Shown piece by piece: positions 47,800 to 59,724 of a stretch of 64,000 nucleotides of DNA; the stretch's first letter is position 1, and each line of letters starts with the position of its first letter. The notes under the pieces were generated by a model that was not told the origin of the DNA, made no database searches, and saw only the letters and a program-made list of their open reading frames with translations. The DNA comes from Agarophyton chilense (Eukaryota > Rhodophyta > Florideophyceae > Gracilariales > Gracilariaceae): assembly GCA_030374765.1 (NCBI GenBank), contig JARGXX010000088.1, positions 3,038,001 to 3,102,000 of the forward strand, read 5' to 3'. The translations under genes were made by a program, and so were the position numbers.

Positions 47800-48700
47800 C
47801 TCAGGTTAATGAAATAACCCCAGAGGAAAAAGGTGTCCTCCCAATATCTATTGAGGTGCTCTTACAGGCGCAGGTCGAAGACGAGTACTGCAAGGAAAAG
47901 GCCCAATTGGTAGGAACCTCTGGATTTTTTTTCGACTACGACCGATTCGGACTACTGTGTCGCCGTTCACCACTAAATGGCGAACTTTAATGGATAGTAC
48001 CAAGGTCAGTGAGGGCGCGATACCTATACCTCGCCCGTTTCCCTCGCTTTCCTGGTCACCCTGGAGGCCAACGAATGCACCAGACCCTTTTCAAGTTCTT
48101 CTACTGGTCACTAATGGCACATGACCTATGGCAAACCGCAGGGAACTGCTCTTCGTGCGCACATATCTGAGGGTCTCGTGCCAACTATCAGGCCAAATCG
48201 CAACTTTTCACCGCCGTAGGGCCGATGGAATTCGTTGCAATGGATATACTTGGACCTTTGCCCAAGTTGTCTCATGGGAAATGGTTTGGCCTGGTAATAA
48301 CCGATAGGTTTACCAAATTTACCCGATTCCTAACTCTAGGAAAGACAACAGCCACGGATATTGCTCGGCATTCTTGTCTCACTGGGTATATATATATAGC
48401 ATGCCACTCTAACTCCATAGGGATGATGGCAGCCAGTTTGTATCCAAATTCTTTTCGCACGTTTGTGCTACATTAGGTATCAAACACGCTACCACAACGG
48501 CATACCACCCACAGACCAATGGCTAAGCCGAACGCTTCAACCGTACCCTTCTAGACCGATTAGCACACTATGTATCGGAGCACCCACTGTACGGGGACGA
48601 ATATGTTGAGCCACTGGTTTATGCTTACAACACGCAAGAAAACGCTTCTACAGGGACAACACCTTTTGATTTAACGCTAACGAGATCGCTACCACCGATA
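47800..48700 (+). pseudogene. gypsy-B integrase region (fossil part)
   Basis: Core motifs MDILGPLPKLS and VITDRFTKFTRF, then an AYHPQT-like stretch. Truncated at the right edge. Confidence 0.7.
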
Positions 48701-48708
48701 ACAGTTGA

Positions 48709-48956
48709 CCTATATATATTACAGGTTGTAAGTGTGGGCTGGCGCTTGGTAAAACACGGTTGTCAGTAGCGCTTGGTAATTACATACACCAAGCGCCACG
48801 CGCTGCATTCGACGTATGTGCGATTTTGACCCCCTATATATATTACAGGTTGTAAGTGTGGGCTGGCGCTTGGTAAAACACGGCTGTCAGTAGCGCTTGG
48901 TAATTACATACACCAAGCGCCACGCGCTGCATTCGACGTATGTGCGATTTTGACCC
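48709..48956 (+). repeat. Two tandem 124-bp repeats with inner inverted repeat
   Basis: Copies 48709-48832 and 48833-48956 differ at one visible base (CACGGTTGTC against CACGGCTGTC). Each contains GGCGCTTGGT and ACCAAGCGCC about 40 bases apart (a 10-bp perfect inverted repeat), plus a second AGCGCTTGGT in between. Near identity shows a recent duplication. It replaces the 3' end of gypsy-B. Confidence 0.9.
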
Positions 48957-50100
48957 CCTGAATATATTGGTGTTTTGGCATGCTGAAAAATCAATGAATT
49001 TTTTGATGTCTGTGTCTGAGTTGAAAACAGGGCCGGCCAGACAAAAAATTTTAAAAATTATGCTGTGGCGCAGGTCAAGCAGCCAGACATGTATTTTGAT
49101 TAAATCTACCGAATAGCAGGCCTCAGTACACCGCAAATGCAAGTCTGATCGAGACTAGAAAAGCGCGACAGAAGGTGCCAAAAATGGAGGTTGTCCGAGA
49201 CAAAACAGGTGTCTGAGACAAAACGGGTGTCTGAGACACCACGGGTGTGTATGAACTTGTGACAGTTCCCATACCAAACTCATCTCTGGGCACTGTAGTA
49301 CACGTTGCACGGGCCTGTAACGCGGCTAAACACGTAGAAAGACGTGTGAGGGAGGATCTTAGAGAAATCCAAAGTGTACAGTTGAACATGGTGGCCGCTA
49401 GATGATCTGATCTAATTTTCGAAAAGCTTCGGATTTGGGTGTGTTTGGGAGGGGTTTTACAATCTGAGAAAGGGTCTTTGCTATGTGTGCGGTAGACGGC
49501 AGATGACTAGCTCGTGATTCAACGAACTGTGGACACGCACAAGTAGGGCTGAGGAGAGCGTGTTGGATGTGAATGATGTGTAAGAGTGCTGAAGAGGGAC
49601 CGAGTTGGACACAAAAACCGTGTGATGATTGGCGTTTTAGCATGCCGAAAAATGTTTGAATGACTTGCAGTCCCTACTACTAGGATCAGGTTGGGTTCTA
49701 TGATTTTACATGCGTTTGGGCTGCTTACATGTTGTCATTGCTCTGACGCCAACCATGGAACGCAGCGCAGAATAAGTGTATGTGCGTTTCTGACAGCGCC
49801 TGATGGATGCAATGGAACGCGATTAAAATTTTAATTTTTTGGAGAACCAGTTGTATGCCAAGGCGCTCCGGTAAATTGAGCCCCGTTCCATTGTTGATCA
49901 TTTTACGATACCAAAACCATAGAACGCGGCGAAATGGAGCATGTTCTTTACTTCAAGCATCACACGGTTCATATAACCCGCATTTCATATCTCTGATCGG
50001 TAATGGTGCAGTACTGCCCTAAAACATGTACGTGTGAAACGAATGTGAAAGTTTATACTTACGTACAGCTGCATTTACTTTCATATCTGACTAAGCTCGT
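48957..50100. other. Repeat-rich intergenic stretch
   Basis: The word TTGG(T/C)GTTTT(G/A)GCATGC(T/C)GAAAAAT occurs at 48965 and again, diverged, at 49623, suggesting duplicated or related repeats. A short tandem of GTGTCTGAGACAAAACGG-like units (three copies) lies at 49195-49250. A short stretch after 49735 (CGCAGCG..GTGTATGTGCG) resembles the end of the 124-bp unit. No gene is supported. Confidence 0.5.
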
Positions 50101-50101
50101 T

Positions 50102-53100
50102 TTACTCCTTCCTCACATTTGAAAACCAAACGCCAATCCTTAGAACATTGGGAGTTTCGTCGTCCGACGACGATAACCATTTCGCAAACACCCGGTCTTG
50201 TTCGTGAAACATAGTAGAGTCAGAACGTAAGCTTGCCACTTGTGATTCGTTGAAGAGACTGCAGTCTCTGTCGCAGAAAATATCCTGTACCAAACGCGCC
50301 CTTTTCATCGGCGATGATCTCCACAGAAACCAGCCAAGTTCCCTGAGAAGAACCAGTCTACACGTAGGACCGAAACCCAGCCCATCCCTGTGTACTTTGA
50401 ATCCTTTTGCGTAAGACAGACCACACTTGAAACAACCTCCAGATGGTATTGCAAGATCTTTGTCACACAAGCGGTACCTGTGATCCTTTGAGTAGCATCT
50501 GAAGCATCGGTTCCTTTTCCACCCGCAACTTTGATTACCGTGTTTCACAACTGCTTTGTGTGAAACATAGCAAGCAATGCAATCATGTTCAAATTCTCTA
50601 ATGAGGGACTCGCAAGTCCCTACAACATGACTCATTGAGTCTTCTTCATGAGAAGATGTAAATTGTAGTGCCCGACTAGAAGCTTCATATGCTTGAGAGA
50701 AGGCGTTAGCAGGACCTTCTGCTTCCAGGGCGTGGGGTTTCGGTCTCCATTTCGGCCCAGCAGGGCTGCAATTCTCCCAACTCTGTCGCTTATCACCGTT
50801 ATCAAATTTTGGTGCACCATTGCTTCGAGTGTCGCAAATGTCACAATTCTCCGACTCGCTATCCAGCAAGCACATGCCACTTTGTTCCCCGTCCATGACA
50901 CCATACATCCAGTTCTTTCGGCACAACAAAGTGTTTTCGAGCCATTTCTGTTCTTCCCTCCACTGCTCTAGTTTAATATAGTCTTCTTCATTTTGGATCT
51001 GCAATGCCTTTCGCTCTAGTTCAGCCTCAAAGGAACGTACAAGACTACTGGAGTAGACGGTGATACAAAAAGCGAGCCTTCCATCCCTCCCTGCTCTTCC
51101 AGACTCCTGTGCATGGTCCGAAAGTGACGTAGATCCACCTACATGCAAGACTAGTCTCACATTAGGGGCGTCTATTCCAGCTCCAAATGCACACGTGCAA
51201 ACCATGAGGACCACTGTGCACTGAGATCAATCCGTCGTATCTTTTTCACCTTGACTATTTTGCGGTCTCCAAGCTTTGTATATCTGGATCCGTTGAATCT
51301 TGTCCATGCCGGCGTGATAGCAAAGAACAGAGACCTTTTTCGATAGTGGTTTCCCGGGGCTTCCGTTGTCTAAACCTTGTTCCTCCTCGTATAAGGCTGA
51401 TAGAATATCACTGAGCTGCTCGGCGTCCTTCCTTCGAGTGACGTAAAGGAGAACTCGGAAAGCAGGCGAGTCCTGATGAGCATTGGCGTTAAGCCTAACT
51501 TGTTGACCTATTTCTTCTAACTTTTCTTCAAGAACGGAGAGAGTCTTCTCGAGGATCTTCTGCTTCGCACTTTGAAACCTTCCGCCCTCTGAACGATCTT
51601 GCGAACATGGTGAATAGCTTTCGACGTTGATCACGGCAAAACAAAGGTGCTTGCGGACTGTGGGCATGCTGAGAACAGAAGCTTAACGCATTCCATGCTT
51701 TGCGACAAGGGCAGAGCGATCTCGTGGTGGAATAGTCCCAGTTAGTAAGATGCGTGGGATGTTTTTCGGTACTTCAAGTAGTCCGTATCTCAAATCACGC
51801 AGGCTTTGTCGAAAAGAAGACCAAGATGCAGTGAGATGGGCTTCGTCGATTACAACGCGGGCCAGTCTTCTCTCCGCCACAAGTTTTTGAACCAACTGCT
51901 TGAATCGTTGGTCCCGAACCTGCTCGGGAACGAGCATGTAAACGTCGGCTGGCTCTCCGATGTTTCCAGGTATAGTTGTACTGGCATGAAGCCCACATTT
52001 TTCGGCACGGAGCCTAAGTTCCTCTACCAGTGCCACCAGCGGAACAATCATGATTGTATTAAAGGATGAGCGTTCCATAAACGCTGGAAGTAGAATGCAC
52101 AAAGTCTTTCCCGATCCGTTGGGCATGACCACTAGAATGTTTTCACGGCGTTCTGCTACTGCAACAGTAACATTAAATTGCATGGTGGACTTAAACACCG
52201 AGTGATTACAGCTGTTCATTGTGCGAAGGTGCTCTAGAAAAGTAGGGAGATGATTTTCATATGTCCGAGTCCCTACATCGACGAGTTTGACACCGAAGGG
52301 AGACATGGGCTGATATGGGCCAATTTCAAAGATTGTATTTCCTCTGTATTCCAAAGAAATATCGCTTTCCAGAACAGCGGCTCCAGAATAGCTTCGGCGC
52401 CCAATACTCTGAGAACTTGGTTCCGATACATCGAAAGGAATCGTATCAAGATTTGGGTGATGCCCTGACTTGTCTTGCATCTGGACTTTGTTCTCTGATG
52501 TAGGCAAGTTTAAAGGCTTTAGCCTTTTTCTGGGACGACCAGACTCATCTGTGTCGTTTTGAAGCTCAGAAGCGTTCCTTTCTTTCCCGTGAAAGCCCAG
52601 GTATTTGTGCCATTGCATAGACCATCTACGATACTTGTCCAAACTAGGTTTCTGCAAATGGATTAATTCCTCTTTAGTTCTGGCGTAAGCCCTTTCAGCA
52701 GTTTACACACTGTGAGCTGCCTGACTGTGCCCGACTGCACGGAACTCGTCACGAATCTGATCCATAAGATCATGAGCTTTTCCTTCACTAACGGCAGGGA
52801 CCATGCCAACTGAATAATTTCTGTAGTCGTTGAAGGTTAGTTGGATCCCTTTTAGTTCAAGATGTTTCGATACCACATCGCGTATATAATCATCAGTGAA
52901 AGGTTTACCCTTGTTGCAGAAGAGGATATTCCAGTGTTCTTTTCCAAAAGAGGGCCCATATAAAGCTGAGACCATTGCAGTTTCCAATGGCCTTATTAGA
53001 ACAAGATACATGAGAAGATACTCGCTTGTTTTGGAATCTGGAAAACGTGGTATGGGCTTCGAGAATCCTTTCATTCCTCGGGTTTTGACCCACCTTGTAA

Positions 53101-54625
53101 CGATCATTGCCTGACCTTGTGAGACGAAAAGACTTCGCATCCCATATATATCGTTTGTGAGACGAAGAGTAGCTATTTCTGTAGCCCTAGCAGGAGATCC
53201 TGATGATATATGTACACAGAACAATAAAAGTTCCTGAATCTGACGGCAGTAGTTCAACCAGTCAAGAACATTTGACTTGAGCATAAGGACACCGTGCAAA
53301 TCTACAACTTCTTTATCTCCTGGAAGAGATACTCCGGATGCGTTGGGATGACTAAGAGAAATCCAACCAGCACGCGTTTTCAACGAATCGAGTACAAAGC
53401 AAGTGTTATTTTGCAACCAATTCTTTTTCTTTTCTAAAACTGACATGAAGTTGTAACCTGGGGCCTTAACAGTAAAATTGTCTGTCAACCACTGAATCAT
53501 GTTCATAAACCCATCAGGAAGTGCAGTATTGTTCAGAAGGTTCCTGAACAGGAGCGAGTCGATTCTGATATGAGCGTCCCTCACCCAAGTCCCAACATCT
53601 TGTAATCGGATATGAGTGTTTTTGACCACTCCACAGAGATCATGGCTCCGACAGCAATCGAAAGTAACAGCAATATCTTCCTGGTCAATGACACCCATTG
53701 CCAAATCCAAAGCAGATCGCACATATGATGTAGTGTTGTTCTTTTGGAGGTCCAGAGCGTCCTTGATCAAATTCATCGTGTGGTCAGTGCTGTCTAAGAG
53801 AAATCCATTTCTGTTGTCTTCATTTTGTTTTTGAGAAATGGATACCTCATGCACTGCGCAGGCAGATATGCAATACTGGAGAGCTGCAAGTGTTCTTGTG
53901 ACCTCCCATGCTTCTGCATATCGAAAGTTGTTGGGTTGAGCTGTCTGCAAACGAGCGTCTTCCTCAGATCGCACGCAGCGACAACTAAAGAAATTTTTCA
54001 CTGCAAGTGATTCGCAAGAAGAAGACATTGGGCGAACCTCTAGCAGAACGCTTTTCATGAAGAAATGAAGACCAAGGTATCTTTTTTCGAAGCACATTGG
54101 TTTCGTGGATTTGAAAGGGTCTGGAATGTCAAGTTTTTGATGTAAAACATTCTCATTAAGCTCCTCCAGATATAAAGCGATTAATCCGGCAACTTCTTCA
54201 TTGCATAGATGTTCATGGCGGTGCTGACATTTGATGCAGAACGATAGAAAGCGACTTATCTCAACCGCATAGGCTTTGACGCACTTAGAAGAAACGGTTC
54301 TGAATGTAAAGCGATTATCACCCCGGATTCTTACGTTGATAAATTCTAGCACATAGTTCGGCATGTCAATGGTTAAATCCCGAACCATGCTGAGGTACTG
54401 AACGACGTCTTGCTGCAGGACGTCCCATAAAATACTTTTCTCAGTAATTGACCCAGAGAGTTTCACCGCGTCCTGAAGTGATATCTTCCTGTGATCTAGG
54501 ACCTCATCTACCCTTGACAAGGCAACAAAAGTATTTTTCATCTTGTCATGCATAGGTTCCTGTTCTTGTAGGTCATCAGTAAACCCTACAATAGACGAAA
54601 TGATTTTCGAGGCAGCCGAGTTCAT
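50102..54625 (-). pseudogene. Tyrosine recombinase-RecQ helicase fusion, in-frame stops only
   Basis: One frame of 1,507 codons from ATG 54625 is crossed by TAA (52705-52703), TAA (51685-51683) and TGA (51229-51227), without any frameshift. Residues 1-656 look like a tyrosine-recombinase fold: Arg box SSGSPARATEIATL near 485, WVKTRG, FNDYRNYSV, then GHSQAAHSV and TAERAYART carrying the likely nucleophile Tyr. Residues 657-1200 are a RecQ helicase: Walker A MPNGSGKT, DEAH box VVIDEAHLTASW, motif III LLTGTIPP, motif VI AQESGRAGRDGR. The C-terminus has Cys/His clusters (NRCFRCYSKDHRYRLC, GGCFKCGLSY). Fungal telomere-linked helicases have a similar DEAH neighbourhood. The protein would unwind and possibly recombine DNA. 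The frame stays open upstream to about 54925. Confidence 0.8.
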
Positions 54626-54699
54626 ACCAACACCAGAGATTTCTTCGTGAACGATCCTAAGACCCTCCTCTGATCCGTTCAGTGAGTTCTGCCCAAGAA

Positions 54700-55250
54700 G
54701 GTTAGGATTCGAAATTTTCTGGGTTCTTTCTACTATAACTATAGGGGTGGTTTTTCTGTTTAAGTGCGGTTCTCGTATTGTTTTACGCGGTTTTAATAAT
54801 TTGGAATTAGTTTTTCGAAGGAGAACGCGAAACCGGGGAAATGTGTTTGACGAGGTTTTTTTGTGTTTTCTATGTTTTGTAGAGAGTCGTTCTTGGTTTA
54901 AGGGGTTTTCAAGGTTTTAAGATTGGGTTTAAAAGGTTTACCATGGTTTTCATGGTTTTCAGGGGTTTTAGGATAGAAGCAATTGTGTTTTCCCCGTTTT
55001 ATACGTTTTCATAAGGATTGACGAAACTCGAGAATGTGGTTTTGAGGTTTAAAGGGTTTTTATTTGGGTTTTTAGGGTTTTATCGGATTTACGGTTTTAG
55101 AAATAACCGGTTTTATCGGTTTAAGGGGTTTTCATCGGGGTTTTCAGGGGTGCATCGGTTTTACGGAATGAGAAATACCTGGATTTACGGGTTTTTACTC
55201 TTTTTTCCCGGTTGTTTCCTGTTTTATACAGGATTCAGAAGATGGACATC
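54700..55250. repeat. Degenerate GGTTTT-rich repeat
   Basis: Dense imperfect words of the type GGGTTTT, GGTTTTAGG and GGTTTTCATGG recur every 10-14 bases on the plus strand, best at 54895-54975 and 55040-55180. It resembles worn telomere-like or other G/T simple repeats and gives a chance reading frame (RFYGF-type repeats) on the plus strand. It lies directly upstream of the recombinase-helicase gene, whose open frame runs into it. Confidence 0.55.
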
Positions 55251-55553
55251 ATCTTTGTCAGATTTGAGGTTGATTTTTTGTGCCAACCATCCTCCAATTG
55301 GGATTGGAGGAGTTTATCCTCCATTCTAGACAACACGTGGCACACGTAGCGAACTCTTCCGTGGACACACATTACACGTTGACTACACGCTGGACACCAA
55401 CGACACGTTGTCCACCGCTCTCGCTCTGTGATACGTGTTTGTTTACACATACCGATGTTGCCATGGTTTGTGCATAGGATATTGGGATACAGCAAGACCG
55501 CACTTTAGATTATATTGGACCGCTGGTCGATGGTTGACCAAGCGAAATCAGCT

Positions 55554-55596
55554 GGCGTAGTACAGTGTGCACTGGCCCTGCACACTGTGCTACGCC
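55554..55596. other. Strong hairpin 1 (18-bp stem, 7-nt loop)
   Basis: Left arm 55554-55571 and right arm 55579-55596 pair over 18 positions with a single G-U. The loop is CTGGCCC. The core CACTGGCC is shared with hairpin 2. Confidence 0.85.
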
Positions 55597-55624
55597 GCCG
55601 GAGATCGTGGGTTCAATTCTCGTC

Positions 55625-55665
55625 ACACTGCATGGCTCACACTGGCCATGAGCATCATGCAGTGT
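55625..55665. other. Strong hairpin 2 (15-bp stem, 2-nt bulge)
   Basis: Left arm ACACTGCATGGCTCA (55625-55639) pairs with 55649-55665 apart from a 2-nt bulge. The loop is CACTGGCCA. Between the two hairpins lies GATCGTGGGTTCAATTCTCG, which fits a tRNA B-box (GGTTCAATTC). Confidence 0.8.
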
Positions 55666-55669
55666 TTAC

Positions 55670-56658
55670 AAAGGAGTTCTTCACATTCGCTGCTGTATTT
55701 TGTTTTTCATTATTGCCCAAAATTGCCGAGGGCTTTCTAAACTACGACTTGGAATTGGAATCTGTTCTTTTATATGAGTCTGGTCGTTCTAGAATAGCTA
55801 TCAGCTTTTTATACTATACTACTAATGGTTTTTTGTAGCAGAAAGTTTTCAGAGTAGACTGATGAGCAAAAAATACCTGAGCACTACGCGCACAACTCCA
55901 TGCTTTTTTCTTCGCGTTATAATCGCTTGCAAAGGCAACACAACAACGAGTTGCAGAAATCGGGACTTTGGTTCTCGCCTCAGAAGAAGACGTAGGGGTT
56001 TTAGGACTTCATACAGATGTTCCCAGTCTAGTTTCAATGGGGTCGGACCATTTTTAGAATGAAACGAGATTGCCAACACCTCAAGCGTCATACAGCACGG
56101 AGCTAGCGTGACACATGTTTCGGCAATGCGTGAATATATGCATGATCCTCAAAGATGGAGGAGTTACCTGTCTCGCGCAGTCCTTCCCTTGATTGTATAC
56201 AGCGCAGCACAGACAAACTCCCCGTCTTCTCCACAAGATCAGATATACATTCCAAACTGCAAATATGACATTAATTTTGGCGAATACACCTCTCAAGTGG
56301 TACCTCCACTGCCTACATACTGGAAGAGAAATAAAATGCCCGCCCGCCATGAAATCCATCAGTTCCCCCGCAAGTTGGCGATATTGGAATTGAAATTAAA
56401 GAGGTACAAAACTGACGCGCGTACATACACTTTGGCATGAACTGAAAAGGTAGAAGCAACACTGCCGTCGTCGTCCTGTATAAACTGTGAATTTGGATTC
56501 TGTAAGGAACAAGCGAGAAGTCCAGTTTGTGTACCCTGTGCTCTCTGCACACAGTCCATGCTCTCATCTTCGCAGAAAAGGAGTATTTCAGAGCCAGCTC
56601 GTGTTTCTCAGCGTAGTAGTCGAGTCTTTTCTCGTTTGTACATTGTCCCCAACCCGGG
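55670..56658. other. Region between the divergent recombinase genes
   Basis: Short frames only; the 110-codon plus-strand frame at 56108-56440 and its overlaps have no motif. It is a candidate shared promoter region for the 50.1-54.6 kb (minus) and 56.7-59.4 kb (plus) genes. Confidence 0.35.
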
Positions 56659-59382
56659 ATGAGTGTCTTCGGCTTCTGTTGCATTTCCTCTCTTTTTTAT
56701 TATCCGGTTCTTACGTCTTCCAAACCCTACAGTTGCGTTCTGCATTCCAAACCCTTCACATTTTTTTGCAGACTTTTAGCGACGAACGCGGCCGGGTTTT
56801 TTAACGCCGTCTACGGAATCTCGTCCGACACAGAGTCTCCAGAACCACATTATAAGCTTTCACGACGTGAAGGCCAGTCTGCAGCACACGAAAGACACCG
56901 CCCAAATCAATCCAGAAGAGACGAAAATGATGACCAAGGCCCTCTAAATAAAAAGAACCAGGCAACGCCACCCGATGATCTGTCTCCCTGCCTTGGATCC
57001 TCGTCTGATTCAGTTCCACATCCAAGCACTGTGGCAATGAAAAATAGAAAGAACCTGTTGAAGTCTGCGGGTCCCGAGTTGCCGTCTACGCAACAGGTGA
57101 AAAAAGCTCTCCATGCTCCACGAAGCGATAATGAAGATGAAGGCCCTCGAAAGAAAAAGAAAAAGGCAACCCCACCTGGCACTTTGTCTTCCTCACATAC
57201 ATCCCGGTCTGATTTAGAACCCAATCTTAGCAATACGACAAGGAGTAATAGAAAGAACCGATTGAAGTCGGTGGTTCCCGAGCTTCCATCTACAAAAAAG
57301 ATGAGAAACCCCCACCATGCTCCACATTTCGGTCACGATGAGATGCAGAGAGCATGGGAAGATGAAGGAGAGTATCATGAAGATGTCCACTATCTACCGC
57401 CAGGTGATTCCGGCGAACAGCCGCCTGCATTCGAGAAACCCGTGGGAGATACAACAAATGACGGGAAAGTTCTTGTTTTTTCAAAAGAAAATCCCCAGCG
57501 CTTGAGCTTTAGTGACTCCGAAGAGCACGGAGAAGGGGAAAATGAGGATGAAACGGGGCTCTCGAACCATATCGACGGGAGAACTGTTGATATTATTGGA
57601 GAAGAGGAAGGAGTTAAAGCAGAAAACACAGATGATGGTGAACAATTAAAACCCATGGATTTAACAGGTATTCTCGAAGATCAAGAGAAAGAGCTGGATC
57701 AGATTAATGATGCATATTGGCACTCCTGAGCAGACATCTACCGTTCTAAATTCAATTCCAGACGTGCTTATGGATACGGGAAGATAGATGACGTCATCGC
57801 CCCCGATCTGATGATTACACACAAGGATCCAGGGCAACAATTATCATCCAAAGAAAAGTGGCACATGATGATTCGTGATACGCTCCTTCGCAACCCAGAA
57901 TTCTTCACGAGCCCCATCGCTCTGCTGAAGGAGAAATGTCCTAGGGTCGGGAAGGGCCTCACAGCCTACGCAGGTCTCAGAATTACACCTGAAAACTGTG
58001 AGGACCTGAAATAGATCTATTCCCTGAAATACAAAACACGCAAACTGATGAATGTTTCCAGTGGGACCATTTTTATGTTGGTGAAGTCAATCACCGGGCA
58101 GTTTATGCGCTGGTGTATTTCTGCTTGTGTGATGCACCGATCTTCGGGATGGCGGAAGAACTCGTTGTTTTCATGTGTTTCAAATGAAAACCTTATGAAG
58201 TGTTTCATCAACCACTTCATTTCCATGGCATCCTGCTGCACTGTGGCTTCAAAGTGCAACACACTCCTCAATATGTGCAGGTTTGCCAGAATGAGGTACG
58301 TAAAGGATGCGGAAAAGATTTCTGACTTGGAAAGGGTTATGATGTTTTTGAGTACAACCTTCAACGCCGCTAAAACACGTGCCCGAAAGGAATTTCGAAT
58401 GAAGCAGGCGGCTGAAAAACGCATTCAAAATCATACGATCGTCACTGAGGATCATATCAAGCGCGGGGTTCGGCTTGCGCGAGGGCGTCTCTCAGATACT
58501 TGTAACAATTTTGCGGCTGATTTCAATGGCAAAGGCCATGAGAAGAGCGTGCAGAAGATGCAAAAGAACCAAGGGCTCCTCGACAAATAGTGCATCAGCT
58601 TTCTAGCTCTCCTTGCTTTGTGCGGTGAAGGACAACGGCCACAGGCATACGCAAAACTTCAGTGTCCGACTAAGAAAGAGCTCAAGTAAATGGGGAGGGC
58701 TGGTGGCAATGGCGGAAATACAGTCGGTATCAACACACTTTCAGAGAAGACTGCCAGAGCGCTAGACATTCCAAATGTTAGCTTTCCCTGCATGATTGTG
58801 TCATACCTCCGATTCCACGTCAAAGTAGTACGACCAATTCTTCTACATTGCAGTAGAAACGATCAGTTGATATCTAAGACTGGTCAGCCACTTCTCTTGC
58901 ATTCACGGTACGGGGACTTTCTTACCACTGCCAATGTTTAAAATTCCATCAAGGTGTTCATGTGCGAAATAGATCCCGATCTGAAATCAGTTACTGCAAT
59001 GACATTGCGCGCCAGCTACGCCACATCAATGCTGCATCAGTTTCGTTCTGGTTCGCTTGGCAAATCCATGTCCGAGGAAAAGTTTTTGGGATTGGTTGCA
59101 AAGCAAATGAACACATCAGTTGAGCAATTGCGCTGTACGTATGCTGCTTGCTACTCCACTGACTTCAAGAAAACCATGGACCTTATCTCAAAGCATTTTT
59201 GCATTGTCCTCAATGAAGAAGATGACGACAAACCAGTGAAGCGCGAAGTAAGTAAGGCAGGTACTCCAGAGAAAGACAACGTGATAAGGAGAAGTAATGG
59301 ACATGACAGTGATGATGATGATGATGATGAACTCTCCAGTGGTGGGTTTCAAATGTTTGAAGAGGATGAGGAGGAGATTTAG
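56659..59382 (+). pseudogene. Tyrosine recombinase with acidic N-terminus, in-frame stops only
   Basis: A single frame of 907 codons from ATG 56659 to TAG 59382 is crossed by TGA (57727), TAG (58012), TAG (58588), TAA (58687) and TAA (58939), with no frameshift. Residues 60-360 are low in complexity, charged, with KKKKK-type and acidic repeats. The recombinase part runs from about 365. The Arg box is LLALCGEGQRPQAYAKLQ (Arg near 660), then a Lys-containing hairpin (LSEKTARALD). TAMTLRASYATSML follows, with Arg near 784 as the counterpart of HxxR. QMNTSVEQLRCTYAACYS has the likely nucleophile Tyr near 828. I know this NTS.EQL..TY ending from oomycete recombinases. The tail is acidic with a (GAT)n-coded Asp run. 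The likely role is site-specific recombination of a mobile element (Crypton-like). Confidence 0.75.
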
Positions 59383-59724
59383 GAAAAAGTTCGATAGAAA
59401 TGCTCTGTTCAGAAAGGGTCGCAACGGAGAGTTCTGCGCTTGATACATTTCCGAGCCATGATATAGAAAACGCGGTGAGAAAGTAGGGAATAACGTAAAT
59501 GATGCGCACTACTGTGATCTCTCGGAGATACATTGTTCAGCGGGAAAGAAACAAACACTATAGAATGGATAGGTAGAATGTATTCACTCGATAATCCGTC
59601 TGCAACAAGAGGTAAAATATTGAACGCCGATCCCTTGTCGAAATTCACAGCCTTGCATTTTATGTCTTGGAAACTGAGAAGAGAGAGAGATAGAACATAA
59701 GATCGTACCATGAACCTCGGGCCA

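Larger units (their letters stand above)
42108..48708 (+). mobile_element. Ty3/gypsy LTR retroelement fossil (gypsy-B), right end cut
   Basis: The 5' LTR (about 430 bp) is at 42108-42539. A gag-like region follows at about 42.6-45.2 kb, and the protease is at 45.57-46.19 kb (DLGADAILGTSFMDRY). RT lies at 46.40-47.1 kb (WATPLVFAAKKDGS, FCVDYEKLNAVT, FTTHEGLLRFTRKPFGL), RNase H at about 47.24-47.51 kb, and integrase at 47.8-48.7 kb (MEFVAMDILGPLPK, VITDRFTKFTRF, HTTTAYHP-like). No 3' LTR is found, because the sequence stops at a tandem repeat at 48709. The copy is old and carries many breaks. The same LTR occurs alone at 1774-2185. Confidence 0.85.

Noticed and set aside
55018-55329. ORF rich in RFYGF-type repeats
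   Set aside because: It is a read-through of the GGTTTT-like simple repeat, not a protein.
55545-55640. Functional tRNA gene (A-box TGGCGTAGTACAG and B-box GGTTCAATTC)
   Set aside because: The two acceptor arms do not pair, and the middle folds into an 18-bp hairpin instead of D and anticodon arms. It is at most a tRNA-derived or chance likeness.
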